Shown here piece by piece: positions 9,553-18,361 of a stretch of DNA of 42,911 bases. Source of the DNA: Paracoccaceae bacterium (GTDB lineage Bacteria; Pseudomonadota; Alphaproteobacteria; Rhodobacterales; Rhodobacteraceae); contig JAOHEK010000025.1 in the NCBI GenBank assembly GCA_028097405.1, positions 1 to 42,911 on the forward strand, given 5' to 3'. The number at the start of each line of letters is the position of its first letter. Position 1 is the stretch's first letter. A program made the position numbers and the translations under genes. The notes under the pieces were generated by a model. It was not told the DNA's origin. It made no database searches and saw only the letters and a list, made by a program, of their open reading frames with translations.

Positions 9553-10248
9553 ATGAAACGATCAATCATCAATGCTATCATGGCCGAAGCGGATGCGATG
9601 ATCCGCGCCCATGGCTTTACCTTGCCACCTTTTGCCTATTGGACCCCGGATGAGTTTCGCGCCCGAGTGGCCGATGGTTCAGCACGGCGGATTTACCACG
9701 CGCGGATGGGCTGGGACATCACCGACTATGGGCAGGGCAAGTATAACGCATTGGGTCTGTTTCTGTTCACCTTGCGCAACGGATCACTGGCTGATCTGCA
9801 ACGTGGTGGCGGCATGGTCTATGCGGAAAAGCTGTTGATCAGCAAACAGGATCAAATCAGCCCCATGCACACCCATGTGATCAAATCCGAGGACATCATC
9901 AACCGGGGCGGTGCCACATTGGCGGTTGAGCTTTTTGGCTCGGACGCGGATGGCAACTGCGACGAGACCAAAGGCGCGACGGTGTTGACCGATGGGTTGC
10001 AACGCATATTGCCGCCCGGAGCAGTTCTAAAGCTTGCGCCCGGTGAAAGCGTCACGCTGAACCCCGGCGATTGGCATGCGTTTTGGGGCGAAGGAGGCGA
10101 TGTGCTGATCGGCGAAGTCTCAACTGTGAATGACGACGAAACCGACAATGTATTCCGCGAGGAAGTCGGGCGGTTCGCCAAGGTCGACGAAGACGTCGAT
10201 CCGACGCACCTTTTGGTCAGCGATTATGCGACGTGGTTCAAGCTTTAG
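9553..10248 (+). CDS. D-lyxose ketol-isomerase family cupin
   Basis: This is a metal-dependent sugar isomerase of the D-lyxose/D-mannose type (231 residues from ATG 9553), which interconverts D-lyxose and D-xylulose or D-mannose and D-fructose. The cupin metal site is visible as HTHVIKSED (H106, H108, E113) with a later His in NPGDWHAFWGEGG. YGQGKYNALGLFLFTLRNG is characteristic of the family. No sugar transporter or kinase accompanies it, so the natural substrate is unclear. It may be co-transcribed with the preceding amidotransferase-like gene and the following membrane methyltransferase, since gaps are about 45 nt on both sides. Confidence 0.85.
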   Translation: MKRSIINAIMAEADAMIRAHGFTLPPFAYWTPDEFRARVADGSARRIYHARMGWDITDYGQGKYNALGLFLFTLRNGSLADLQRGGGMVYAEKLLISKQDQISPMHTHVIKSEDIINRGGATLAVELFGSDADGNCDETKGATVLTDGLQRILPPGAVLKLAPGESVTLNPGDWHAFWGEGGDVLIGEVSTVNDDETDNVFREEVGRFAKVDEDVDPTHLLVSDYATWFKL

Positions 10249-10293
10249 GCATGGCAGTTGATGTTCGGGCATTCGCTGCGGTATTCTAGCGCC

Positions 10294-10725
10294 ATGAAAT
10301 GGATTGATCTTCCTCCGGTTTGGCTATTGGGCGCGCTTTTTGTGGCGCGGATTATACCTTTGAATTTCACACCGGGCGGTGTGGCGGCACTGGGTTGGGT
10401 CGCGCTGGTACTTGGTGTTTTGCTAACCGTGTTTGCTGTGATCGCCTTTGCATCGGCGCGCACCACAATCGTGCCGCGCCGCACGCCCGAGGCTTTGATA
10501 TCGGGGGGTGTTTTCCAACTGTCGCGCAACCCGATCTATCTGGCGGATGTTTTGTTCCTGACGGGCGCAAGCCTGATCTGGGGGTCATGGATCGGCCTGT
10601 TTCTGGTGCCGGTCTATGTATGGCTGCTGGACCAACGTTTTATTCGCGGCGAAGAGGTCGTTCTGCAAGAGGCCTACGGGGCCGAGTATGCGGAATACTG
10701 CGACAAAGTGCGGCGCTGGATATAG
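10294..10725 (+). CDS. Isoprenylcysteine/phospholipid methyltransferase-like membrane protein
   Basis: This is a polytopic membrane protein of 143 residues with four hydrophobic segments. The C-terminal half carries [20 protein letters not shown] and ends with [23 protein letters not shown], the SAM-binding pattern (RNPxY and ExxL...YxxYxxxVxRW) of the ICMT/PEMT family. Prokaryotic members methylate small or lipid substrates that are mostly unknown. The start at 10294 ([10 protein letters not shown]) gives a first helix directly. ATG 10261 is in frame and would add 11 residues; neither has a good ribosome binding site. Confidence 0.8.
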   Translation: MKWIDLPPVWLLGALFVARIIPLNFTPGGVAALGWVALVLGVLLTVFAVIAFASARTTIVPRRTPEALISGGVFQLSRNPIYLADVLFLTGASLIWGSWIGLFLVPVYVWLLDQRFIRGEEVVLQEAYGAEYAEYCDKVRRWI

Positions 10726-10822
10726 CGGCGTTTCAACAAGCGTTTTAGTTGTGCCTTGGTCGATGCATGACTATGACTGGTGCGTGAACAAACCAGATAA
10801 ATCTCGAAATGGGGGACAGCCG

Positions 10823-12394
10823 ATGAAAATCGGAGTGCCAAAGGAAGTCGCCAACGGTGAAGCACGGGTTGCTATGACGCCAGCCAGCGCCAAGGATTTG
10901 CAGAAACTCGGCTACGATTGCGTGATGCAAAAAGGTGCGGGTAAGGCCGCAGGCTTTGAGGACGCGGATTATGTTGCCGCAGGTGTTGCGCTGATCAGCG
11001 GTGAGGCGATTTGGAAGTCTGCCGATGTGGTCGCCAAGGTTCAGCCCCCCACCGAGGCTGAGGCGGCTAAGCTGAGCGAAGGTCAGACTTTGATTTCCTT
11101 CTTCTATCCCGGCTCGAACGAAAAGCTGATGGAGATCGCAAGGGGCCAAAAGGCCAATGTGATCGCGATGGATATGGTGCCGCGGATCAGCCGGGCGCAA
11201 AAGATGGACGCCTTGTCGTCCATGGCGAATATCGCAGGCTATCGCGCTGTTATTGAAGCAGGAAACAACTTTGGTCGCTTCTTTACGGGCCAAGTAACGG
11301 CTGCGGGCAAAGTGCCTCCTGCGAAGGTTTTGATTGTTGGCGCGGGTGTTGCCGGATTGGCGGCGATTGGCACGGCGACATCTTTGGGCGCGATCACGCT
11401 GGCTTTTGATGTACGTCCCGAAGTGGCCGAGCAGATCGAAAGCATGGGCGCTGAATTTGTGTACCTCGACTTCGACGAGGCCACCCAAGACGGTGCGGCG
11501 ACGGGCGGCTATGCGGCCCCCTCAAGCCCTGAGTTTCGCGAAAAGCAGCTGGAAAAGTTCCGCGAATTGGCTCCCGATGTGGACATCGTCATCACGACCG
11601 CCTTGATCCCCAACCGCGATGCGCCGGTTTTGTGGACGAAGGATATGGTCGATTTGATGAAGCCGGGTTCGGTCATCATTGACTTGGCAGCCGAGCGTGG
11701 TGGCAACTGCGAGTTAACCGAGAAAGACAAAAAGATCGTGTCGGACAATGGCGTCACCATTGTGGGTTACACAGATTTTCCAAGCCGGATGGCGACGCAA
11801 TCCTCGCTGCTTTATTCGACAAACATTCGTCATATGATGACGGATCTTACGCCCGAGAAGGACGGCATCGTCAATCACAACATGGAAGACGATGTGATCC
11901 GGGGCGCGACCATAACCCATGCAGGCGAGATTACGTTCCCGCCACCGCCGCCCAAGATCGCGGCGATTGCCGCACAGCCGGCAAAAGAAAAACCAAAAGA
12001 GCTGACACCGGAAGAAAAACGCGCCGCCGAAGTCGCGGCCTTTAAGGCGACCACCAAAAGCCAAGTCACATTGTTGGCCGCCGGCGGGGCCTTGATGGTA
12101 CTGATCGGAGCTTATGCGCCTGCCAGTTTCATGCAGCATTTTATCGTCTTCGCGCTGGCCTGTTTTATCGGCTTTCAGGTCATTTGGAATGTTAGCCACG
12201 CCTTGCACACACCGCTGATGGCGGTGACGAATGCAATTTCGGGCATCGTGGTTGTGGGCGCATTGTTGCAGATCGGCTCGGGCAATTGGTTGGTGGTTTT
12301 CCTGAGTTTCATTGGCGTTTTGATCGCATCCATCAATATCGTGGGAGGTTTTCTGGTGACACGCCGGATGCTTGCCATGTTCCAGAAATCTTGA
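10823..12394 (+). CDS. pntA: NAD(P) transhydrogenase subunit alpha
   Basis: This is the NAD(H)-binding subunit of the proton-translocating transhydrogenase, which makes NADPH from NADH using the proton gradient. It has 523 residues from the ATG at 10823, preceded by GGGGGA. The soluble domain carries [12 protein letters not shown] (Rossmann motif GAGVAG at 173-178) and [14 protein letters not shown] Pro/Lys/Glu-rich linker follows near 390-420, then four transmembrane helices. The combined soluble-plus-membrane form is the two-subunit, E. coli-like PntA, not the split form known from Rhodospirillum. The stop overlaps the ribosome binding site of pntB. Confidence 0.97.
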   Translation: MKIGVPKEVANGEARVAMTPASAKDLQKLGYDCVMQKGAGKAAGFEDADYVAAGVALISGEAIWKSADVVAKVQPPTEAEAAKLSEGQTLISFFYPGSNEKLMEIARGQKANVIAMDMVPRISRAQKMDALSSMANIAGYRAVIEAGNNFGRFFTGQVTAAGKVPPAKVLIVGAGVAGLAAIGTATSLGAITLAFDVRPEVAEQIESMGAEFVYLDFDEATQDGAATGGYAAPSSPEFREKQLEKFRELAPDVDIVITTALIPNRDAPVLWTKDMVDLMKPGSVIIDLAAERGGNCELTEKDKKIVSDNGVTIVGYTDFPSRMATQSSLLYSTNIRHMMTDLTPEKDGIVNHNMEDDVIRGATITHAGEITFPPPPPKIAAIAAQPAKEKPKELTPEEKRAAEVAAFKATTKSQVTLLAAGGALMVLIGAYAPASFMQHFIVFALACFIGFQVIWNVSHALHTPLMAVTNAISGIVVVGALLQIGSGNWLVVFLSFIGVLIASINIVGGFLVTRRMLAMFQKS

Positions 12395-12407
12395 AGGAGG
12401 CGGTCTG

Positions 12408-13889
12408 ATGCTTGCCAACGGAGTTGTCTCGGCCGCCTATATCGCGGCGTCCATTCTTTTCATTCTGGCCTTGGGCGGGTTGTCGAACCAAGAAAGCGCG
12501 AAACGCGCGGTCTGGTACGGGATCGTCGGTATGGCGGTTGCAGTTGTCGCGACGGTTCTGGCGCCCGGCGTGCAAAACCTTGCGCTGATCATTGTCGCCA
12601 TCGGGGCGGGGTCTTTCGCCGGTCAATTTGTGGCAGGCAAGGTTCAGATGACCGAGATGCCGCAACTGGTCGCTGCCTTGCATTCCTTTGTCGGTTTGGC
12701 GGCGGTGTTTATCGGTTTGAACGCGGACATCATGCTGAGCACTGTGTCTGAACTGCGCGATGCGGGAACGGTTTTAGCTGATGCTGATCTGACGGCCTTT
12801 GGCGAAAAGCTTTGGGTGAAAGACGCGACCGAAATTGGCATTCTTAAGGTCGAGGTCTTTCTTGGTATCTTCATTGGGGCCGTGACGTTCACTGGGTCCA
12901 TCGTCGCTTTCGGCAAACTTGCGGGTAAGGTCGACGGTAAGCCGAAAAAGCTCATGTTGCCGTCGGAAGAGGCCGCTATTCCCTTTATCTCGGGCCACTA
13001 CCTGAACGCGATTTCGTTGGGTCTTTGTGTCATTCTTGGGCTGATGTATTTCGCAGGTGCTGGCATCTGGACGATGGTTCTGGTCACGCTGATCGCGGGC
13101 TTTATTGGCTGGCATCTGATCATGGGCATCGGTGGGGCTGACATGCCCGTCGTCGTGTCGATGCTGAACAGCTATTCCGGTTGGGCGGCGGCTGCGATTG
13201 GCTTCACGCTTGGCAATGATCTGTTGATCGTGACGGGGGCCTTGGTTGGATCAAGCGGTGCGATCTTGTCTTACATCATGTGCAAGGCGATGAACCGTCA
13301 GTTTGTGTCAGTGATCCTTGGTGGCTTTGGCGGAACTGCGGGACCTCAGATGGAAGTCGAAGGCGAACAGATCGCCATTGACGCCGATGGTGTTGCAGCC
13401 GCGTTGAACGATGCCGACAGCGTCGTGATCATTCCGGGCTATGGTATGGCCGTGGCGCAGGCGCAGCAATCGGTCAGCGAGTTGACGCGCAAGTTGCGCG
13501 CCCAAGGCAAAACGGTGCGGTTTGCGATCCACCCTGTGGCCGGGCGCTTGCCGGGCCATATGAACGTGCTGCTGGCCGAGGCAAAAGTGCCATACGACAT
13601 CGTGCTGGAAATGGACGAGATCAACGATGATTTCCCGAACACGGACGTGGTGATCGTCATTGGCTCGAACGACATCGTGAACCCGGCGGCGCAAGACGAT
13701 CCGAATTCGCCCATTGCGGGCATGCCGGTTCTGGAGTGCTGGAAGGCCAAGCAGGTGTTTGTTTCTAAGCGCGGACAAGGCACGGGCTATTCGGGCATCG
13801 AAAATCCGCTGTTCTACAAAGAAAACACCCGGATGTTTTACGGTGACGCCAAGGCGTCGCTGGATAGTTTGTTGCCGAAGATCGACTGA
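12408..13889 (+). CDS. pntB: NAD(P) transhydrogenase subunit beta
   Basis: This is the membrane and NADP(H)-binding subunit of transhydrogenase, 493 residues. The first 270 or so residues contain about nine transmembrane helices; [25 protein letters not shown] is the signature proton-channel region. The C-terminal soluble domain has [34 protein letters not shown] and [12 protein letters not shown], which bind NADP. AAGGAGG at 12394-12400 lies 7 nt before the ATG and shares bases with the pntA stop, so the pair is one operon with coupled translation. A channel-like gene follows after 22 nt. Confidence 0.97.
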   Translation: MLANGVVSAAYIAASILFILALGGLSNQESAKRAVWYGIVGMAVAVVATVLAPGVQNLALIIVAIGAGSFAGQFVAGKVQMTEMPQLVAALHSFVGLAAVFIGLNADIMLSTVSELRDAGTVLADADLTAFGEKLWVKDATEIGILKVEVFLGIFIGAVTFTGSIVAFGKLAGKVDGKPKKLMLPSEEAAIPFISGHYLNAISLGLCVILGLMYFAGAGIWTMVLVTLIAGFIGWHLIMGIGGADMPVVVSMLNSYSGWAAAAIGFTLGNDLLIVTGALVGSSGAILSYIMCKAMNRQFVSVILGGFGGTAGPQMEVEGEQIAIDADGVAAALNDADSVVIIPGYGMAVAQAQQSVSELTRKLRAQGKTVRFAIHPVAGRLPGHMNVLLAEAKVPYDIVLEMDEINDDFPNTDVVIVIGSNDIVNPAAQDDPNSPIAGMPVLECWKAKQVFVSKRGQGTGYSGIENPLFYKENTRMFYGDAKASLDSLLPKID

Positions 13890-13911
13890 TGTCCGAAAAG
13901 GGGGTATTGGG

Positions 13912-14520
13912 TTGAAGAAATACCTCATGGCCGTTCGCAGATGGTGGGCGGTCGCATTAAGGTTTATTTGGACGCGTGGCCTCGGCTGGGACATAAATGA
14001 TGCCGAGGATAGCAACAGGCGACGGCTTGCCATTCGGATTTGTCTGATATGGGCAATGACCTATTCTGTTGTTAGTCTTGTTTTTTCAGGAAGCCCGGGC
14101 GGTGTCGACTATTCCGCGGCGCGGAGTTTCTTCGGGACTTTGTTGTTATGCGCCGGTCTTCTTGTGTTTGTTCAAGTCGTGTTGCTAATGCCGTTTCGCG
14201 AAGGCGGAGAATGGATTGACGGCAAAAAGTTCAAAGTGGAACCGGCGCGTCTTCTGTTCGATTCACTGGTGTCTGGACTTTTCTTGATTGTTGCGTTTTC
14301 GCTCATCTATCAAAGCACCGGTCTGGTGTTCAAAGGCGAAAAGATGTGGCCCGGTGCGATTGATGCGTTGTACTTTTCGGCGGTGACGTTCTCGACGCTG
14401 GGTTACGGGGATTTCGCTCCGGTATCCGGCGTGCGCATTCTGGCGGCGTTCGAGGCGCTAATCGGAAACCTTCATCTTGGGATGATTGTCGATTCGACTT
14501 TTGCAGCGCTGAAAAACTGA
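13912..14520 (+). CDS. Potassium-channel-like membrane protein (ion channel 2 family)
   Basis: This protein of 202 residues has hydrophobic segments at about 40-58, 72-94, 118-140 and 173-197. The last two flank a pore loop with the selectivity filter TLGYGD (162-167) in a context (DALYFSAVTFSTLGYGDFAP) diagnostic of two-helix-pore potassium channels. The start is read as TTG at 13912 because AAGGGG lies 8 nt upstream; the in-frame ATG at 13927 has no such site. No cytoplasmic RCK/TrkA domain is present. It lies 22 nt after pntB on the same strand and is probably co-transcribed. A role in balancing membrane potential beside the transhydrogenase is inference. Confidence 0.85.
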   Translation: MKKYLMAVRRWWAVALRFIWTRGLGWDINDAEDSNRRRLAIRICLIWAMTYSVVSLVFSGSPGGVDYSAARSFFGTLLLCAGLLVFVQVVLLMPFREGGEWIDGKKFKVEPARLLFDSLVSGLFLIVAFSLIYQSTGLVFKGEKMWPGAIDALYFSAVTFSTLGYGDFAPVSGVRILAAFEALIGNLHLGMIVDSTFAALKN

Positions 14521-14532
14521 ACTCACAGAATG

Positions 14533-14628
14533 TCAGGTTACGATAAGCCCGACTGTACCAATGAGCAAAAGAACACCAGCCAAAGGAAGCGTGACGCGTT
14601 GTATGGATTTGAAAGTGTTGTTTGACAT
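14533..14628 (-). CDS. Putative 31-residue single-pass membrane peptide
   Basis: On the minus strand an ATG at 14628 is preceded by AAAGGAG with 6-7 nt spacing, a near-ideal ribosome binding site. The reading frame has 31 codons: MSNNTFKSIQRVTLPLAGVL followed by LLIGTVGLIVT. It has a short polar, basic N-terminus and then one hydrophobic helix of about 19 residues, the typical layout of a small membrane protein with its N-terminus inside. It points against the channel gene and ends 13 nt from that gene's stop. I do not recognise it. The ribosome binding site and clean topology support it; comparison with related genomes would settle it. Confidence 0.5.
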   Translation of the reverse strand: MSNNTFKSIQRVTLPLAGVLLLIGTVGLIVT

Positions 14629-14715
14629 CGTTCGCTCCTTTCGGTGACTTTACTACCCTAAAATCCGGAACATTTCAAGTACAAATGACTTGGTGGACCA
14701 ATATCGTGCGTGGTT

Positions 14716-15258
14716 TCAGGCGTCGCGCCACGTGCCCGGGTCTAGACCGAGCAGAGCCCAATCCCCGATGCTCCAGCGGATTAGGCGAAGCGTGGGAAGC
14801 CCGATGGCCGCGGTCATACGGCGGACCTGGCGGTTTTTGCCTTCGGTCAATGTCAGTTCGATCCATGCGTCGGGGATCGACTTGCGAACCCGTACCGGTG
14901 GGTCGCGGTCCCAGATTTCGGGCGGTGCAATCAGGCGGGCTTTGGCGGGTTTTGTGCGGCCATCTTTCAATGTGAGACCGTCGCGCAGAGGCGCGAGATC
15001 GGCGTCAGTTGGATCGCCTTCGACTTGAGCCAGATAGGTTTTTTCGGTTTGCGCTTTGGGCGATGCGATGCGGTTCTGGAGTTTGCCGTTGTCTGTCAGC
15101 ACCAAAAGGCCTTCGCTGTCGCGGTCAAGACGCCCGGCTGCATAGACGCCTTTGGGCAGATTGAACCCCGACAGCGTCGGTCTTGCAGTCGGGGATTTTG
15201 CATCCGTGAACTGCGAAAGCACGCCCATTGGCTTGTTGAAGAGAATAACACGCGACAT
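14716..15258 (-). CDS. rluE: 23S rRNA pseudouridine synthase, RluE-like
   Basis: This is a protein of 180 residues. It starts with [19 protein letters not shown], lacking an S4 domain, as in RluE. The catalytic Asp lies in [20 protein letters not shown] (motif GRLDxxSEGL, about residues 42-51). [11 protein letters not shown] and [21 protein letters not shown] are the other two family blocks. RluE converts U2457 of E. coli 23S rRNA to pseudouridine; the exact target here is inferred from the absence of the S4 domain and the size. It is a single gene reading away from the DUF2853 gene. Confidence 0.9.
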   Translation of the reverse strand: MSRVILFNKPMGVLSQFTDAKSPTARPTLSGFNLPKGVYAAGRLDRDSEGLLVLTDNGKLQNRIASPKAQTEKTYLAQVEGDPTDADLAPLRDGLTLKDGRTKPAKARLIAPPEIWDRDPPVRVRKSIPDAWIELTLTEGKNRQVRRMTAAIGLPTLRLIRWSIGDWALLGLDPGTWRDA

Positions 15259-15397
15259 GGGCGCGAGCGTTACAATGGCTTGCGCCTATCGGCAAGGAGC
15301 CACCGATGACGCGTTGATCGGAATTTTACCCCTAGATCTTGGGCGGCGGCTGGGGTCATCATGCTGCATTTGAGGGAATTAGAGGTAGGAGACCCCG

Positions 15398-15739
15398 ATG
15401 AGCAAACGTGATGACCTGATTGCTGTCTATGCGGACGATCTGAAGAAAAAGTGCGGCATGACGCCGGATATGGCTTTGCTGACCAAAGTGACCATTGGTT
15501 GCGGTCCATCGATTTACAACAAGGATGCGGCAACCGTGGCGGGATCGCAGAAGTCTGAACTGGAAACGGTAAAGGCAAACTTTTTGATGAAGAAGCTGGG
15601 TCTGGCCGACAGCCCTGCTTTGATGGAAGCCATTGATAAGGCGATTGAGACCTATGGCCGCTCGGAGCGCAGCAAGTATCGCGCCGTGATTTACTATATG
15701 CTGACCAAGCATTTCAAAAAAGAATCCGTCTACAAGTAA
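15398..15739 (+). CDS. DUF2853 family protein
   Basis: This is a small basic cytoplasmic protein of 113 residues, entirely one DUF2853 domain: MSKRDDLIAVYADDLKKKCG at the start, VTIGCGPSIYNKDAATVAGS in the middle and a Lys/Tyr-rich tail (RSKYRAVIYYMLTKHF). Structures of this family show a compact helical bundle with no assigned function. AGGAGA lies upstream of the ATG. It is typical of alphaproteobacteria, including Rhodobacterales, and supports the taxonomic call. It is monocistronic: the next gene is on the other strand. Confidence 0.88.
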   Translation: MSKRDDLIAVYADDLKKKCGMTPDMALLTKVTIGCGPSIYNKDAATVAGSQKSELETVKANFLMKKLGLADSPALMEAIDKAIETYGRSERSKYRAVIYYMLTKHFKKESVYK

Positions 15740-15749
15740 GCTTGAAACC

Positions 15750-15822
15750 GGCCGGGTCTTGGGGCTTTGCCCCCTTGGCCCGTGCCGGACCAATTCCCCC
15801 AAAGTATTTTAGACAGAAGAAA
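15750..15822. repeat. Intergenic stem-loop plus AGTATTTT...CAGAAGAA motif
   Basis: After the DUF2853 stop, GGGGC-TTT-GCCCC (15761-15773) forms a hairpin inside wider imperfect complementarity. It is followed by a tract reading CCCCCAAAGTATTTTAGACA and then GAAGAA. From memory, a very similar tract (CCCCAGAGTATTT...CAGAAGAAG) is scattered through intergenic regions of Roseobacter-group genomes. Only one copy is seen in this window, so the repeat status rests on that recollection. The hairpin may also end transcription of the DUF2853 gene. Confidence 0.45.
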
Positions 15823-15887
15823 CTTATTGGCGGTGGATGCTGGTGAGACTGGTGATGTCTTTGGTGTGACGTTTTAGCCGAGCGTTT

Positions 15888-16844
15888 TTATCCGCGTTTG
15901 ACAACGACTTCGTAGCCCGGTTCTTCGGGTTCATCATCGACGATGTCGGCTGGAAACCCGGGCGCGCGAATGTCGAGGCCGGTGGCATCCTCGTAGCGGC
16001 GGATGATGTTGGGGGAGTTTTCGCGGGGGCCGTAAGTGTCGATGGCATCGCGGAAAATGTCGCAAAGTTCCGGCGACAGGGCCAGTGGTACGTCGTTATC
16101 GCGTGCGATCTGATCGAACAGGCCGATGTCTTTTAGGACGAGGTCCATGGTGAAGTTGATGTCGCGCGAGCCGTTCAGGATCACTTGGCTTTCGGTTTCA
16201 TGGACGAAGGAATTGCCAGACGAGATGCGAATTGCCTCATAGGTGGTGGCCAAATCCAGACCGGCGGCTTTCATGGTGGTGAGGCTTTCGGACAGGGCCA
16301 CAAGATTGATGGTGGCCAGATAGTTGGTCATGACTTTCAAGGTTGAGGCCGAGCCGATTTCGCCGGTGTGCAGCACGCGGCGACCCAAGGTGGTGAGGAC
16401 GGGCAGTGCACGCTCGAACGTCGCGCGGTCACAGCCTGCGAAAATCGCGATATTGCCGGTGGCGGCGCGGTGGCAGCCGCCCGAAACCGGGCAATCAATT
16501 GCATGGCCACCTTTTGCGGTGACCTGTTCGGCAAGGCGGCGGACTTCGCTGGCGTCGGTTGTCGACATTTCTGCCCAGATCGTGCCGGGGCTTAAGCGCG
16601 ACAGGATGCCGTCGGGCCCCTCCATCACGGCGGCGGATGCCGCGGGTGAGGGCAGGCAGGTGATGATGTAATTGCAAGCCTCTGCCATGGCGGCGGGGCT
16701 GTCGGCCCATTTGGCGCCTTGGTCGATGAGGGGTTGGGCCGCGTCGCGGTTCAGATCGCGAACCGTGACGTCAAAGCCATTGCGCAACAAGCTGCCTGCA
16801 AGCTTGGCGCCCACATTGCCGAGACCGATGAATCCTACGTGCAT
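15888..16844 (-). CDS. NAD(P)-dependent oxidoreductase of the 3-hydroxyisobutyrate dehydrogenase family
   Basis: This is a protein of 318 residues. The N-terminal Rossmann motif is VGFIGLGNVG (3-12). The substrate-binding motif DCPVSGG is at 117-123 and the catalytic Lys170 lies in GSASTLKVMTNYL. These define the beta-hydroxyacid dehydrogenase family (3-hydroxyisobutyrate dehydrogenase, tartronate-semialdehyde reductase and relatives). The C-terminus has an acidic extension (VDDEPEEPGY) beyond the usual end of about 295 residues. GAGGA precedes the ATG. It diverges from an aminotransferase gene 123 bp away. Tartronate semialdehyde reduction would fit the glyoxylate theme but is not shown by the sequence. 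Confidence 0.88.
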   Translation of the reverse strand: MHVGFIGLGNVGAKLAGSLLRNGFDVTVRDLNRDAAQPLIDQGAKWADSPAAMAEACNYIITCLPSPAASAAVMEGPDGILSRLSPGTIWAEMSTTDASEVRRLAEQVTAKGGHAIDCPVSGGCHRAATGNIAIFAGCDRATFERALPVLTTLGRRVLHTGEIGSASTLKVMTNYLATINLVALSESLTTMKAAGLDLATTYEAIRISSGNSFVHETESQVILNGSRDINFTMDLVLKDIGLFDQIARDNDVPLALSPELCDIFRDAIDTYGPRENSPNIIRRYEDATGLDIRAPGFPADIVDDEPEEPGYEVVVKRG

Positions 16845-16967
16845 GATCTATCCTCACTTTTCGTCCATTAAGCCGGGAAGCGGTGCTGCGCGATTGTCTG
16901 TTTGCGGCATCTTAAGGGGCGTTTTCGCAAGACTTGTCTTGCCGTGGTTCACGTGGTGAATTGCGGC

Positions 16968-18080
16968 ATGACACGCCCTGTAGAAACCCCGCTCGTCCAG
17001 ACCCTTCCTGCAACTGTGCCCTTTGTGGGGCCCGAAGCGATTGAACGCCGTCGTGCGCAGATTTTCAAAGCGCGGATCGGGGCCAATGAAAGCGTCTTTG
17101 GGCCGTCGCCGCGTGTCCTTCAGGTGTTGCGTGACGCCTCGGCCGAGGCTTGGATGTATGGCGATCCGGAAAGTTATGAGCTGCGCGAAGCATTGGCGGC
17201 CGGGATCGGATGCGCACGCGAGGCGGTGGTGATCGGCGAAGGTATTGACGCGCTTTTAGGTTATGCGGTGCGGCTTTATGTGGGGGCGGGCGATCATGTG
17301 GTGACCTCGGACGGGGCCTATCCGACGTTCAACTACCATGTGGCGGGATATGGCGGTTCGTTGATCAAAGTGCCTTACCGCGATGACAAGGAAGACATTG
17401 AGGGGCTTTTGGCGGCGGCGGAGGCTTCAAAGGCCAAGATGATTTACCTGTCAAACCCGGATAATCCGATGGGATCGTGGCACGAGGCTTCTGTCATCGA
17501 AGATATGATTGCGCGCCTGCCGTTTGGCTGCATGTTGCTTTTGGACGAGGCTTATGTGGAATTTGCGCCCGATGGGGCTGTGCCGAATTTGTCGCTGGAC
17601 GATCCGCGGGTTATTCGGATGCGCACCTTTTCCAAGGCCTACGGCATGGCCGGTTTGCGGGTGGGTTATGCTTACGGAGAAGGTCAAGTCATTCGGGGGT
17701 TTGAGAAAATTCGCAATCATTTCGGGATGAACAGGTTGAGCCAAGCGGCGGCACTTGCGGCCATCAACGATCCCGCTTGGCTTGATGACATACGCAGACT
17801 TGTGGCGGCATCTTGTAGCCGGATTGGTCAGATTGCGCGGGACAACGGGTTTTCGCCTTTGCCGTCTGCGACCAATTTCGTGACGATGGATTGCGGGGCG
17901 GACGCGGGCTTTGCACGCGCAGTCTTGCAGGCCTTAGAGGATCGCGACGTCTTTGTGCGGATGCCTTTTGCTGCACCCGGAAACCGCTGTATTCGCATCA
18001 CGGCAGCGCCCGACGGCGAGATTGACCGCTTTGCCGAGGCTTTGCCGGGGGCGATCAAAGCGGCGAAAGCCATCGGCTGA
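16968..18080 (+). CDS. PLP-dependent aminotransferase, histidinol-phosphate aminotransferase-like
   Basis: This is a fold-type I aminotransferase of 370 residues. ANESVFGPSP (39-48) is the HisC-like N-terminal motif. SNPDNPMG lies at 162-169, DEAYVEFA at 193-200, and the PLP-binding Lys223 in RTFSKAYGMAGLRVGY. The start at ATG 16968 (MTRPVETPLV) matches the length of relatives. No his genes are near and the dehydrogenase next door is divergent, so it is probably a paralogue with another amino donor or acceptor and not the histidine-pathway enzyme. The substrate is not determined. Confidence 0.87.
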   Translation: MTRPVETPLVQTLPATVPFVGPEAIERRRAQIFKARIGANESVFGPSPRVLQVLRDASAEAWMYGDPESYELREALAAGIGCAREAVVIGEGIDALLGYAVRLYVGAGDHVVTSDGAYPTFNYHVAGYGGSLIKVPYRDDKEDIEGLLAAAEASKAKMIYLSNPDNPMGSWHEASVIEDMIARLPFGCMLLLDEAYVEFAPDGAVPNLSLDDPRVIRMRTFSKAYGMAGLRVGYAYGEGQVIRGFEKIRNHFGMNRLSQAAALAAINDPAWLDDIRRLVAASCSRIGQIARDNGFSPLPSATNFVTMDCGADAGFARAVLQALEDRDVFVRMPFAAPGNRCIRITAAPDGEIDRFAEALPGAIKAAKAIG

Positions 18081-18173
18081 AATCCGCGTTTGCGAAAAAC
18101 TATGGTCATTTTAACCGTGATCTGGATAAAATAAGCTCTAGATTGACCCGCATAGTCGAAGAGGGCCTGCCTT

Positions 18174-18359
18174 TTGCGTGATGACCATCCAACCCCGGTT
18201 GCCAATTATACCGATGCATTTCTCGTTTCAGCGGGATTCTTGGTGTTTATGGTTTTGTTTGCGATATGGGCCTTTTGGGGTTTGTTGATCGCGGGGCTGG
18301 TATCTTGGGGGGCTGACCGATTGATAACAGTCGATTTCCGAAGCGGGGCTCAGAAGTAA
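18174..18359 (+). CDS. Small membrane protein of unknown function
   Basis: This gene encodes 61 residues from a TTG start at 18174 with AGAGGG about 8 nt upstream. It reads MRDDHPTPVANYTDAFLVSA and then a long hydrophobic stretch (VFMVLFAIWAFWGLLIAGLV) before a short tail ending RSGAQK. The hydrophobic part may form one long or two short helices. It lies 93 bp after the aminotransferase and ends 2 nt before the convergent end of the class V aminotransferase. I recognise no family. Confidence 0.6.
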   Translation: MRDDHPTPVANYTDAFLVSAGFLVFMVLFAIWAFWGLLIAGLVSWGADRLITVDFRSGAQK

Positions 18360-18361
18360 AC

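Noticed and set aside
10745..11488. A 247-codon frame antisense to pntA
   Set aside because: Its composition is that of an antisense shadow, and pntA is certain on the other strand.
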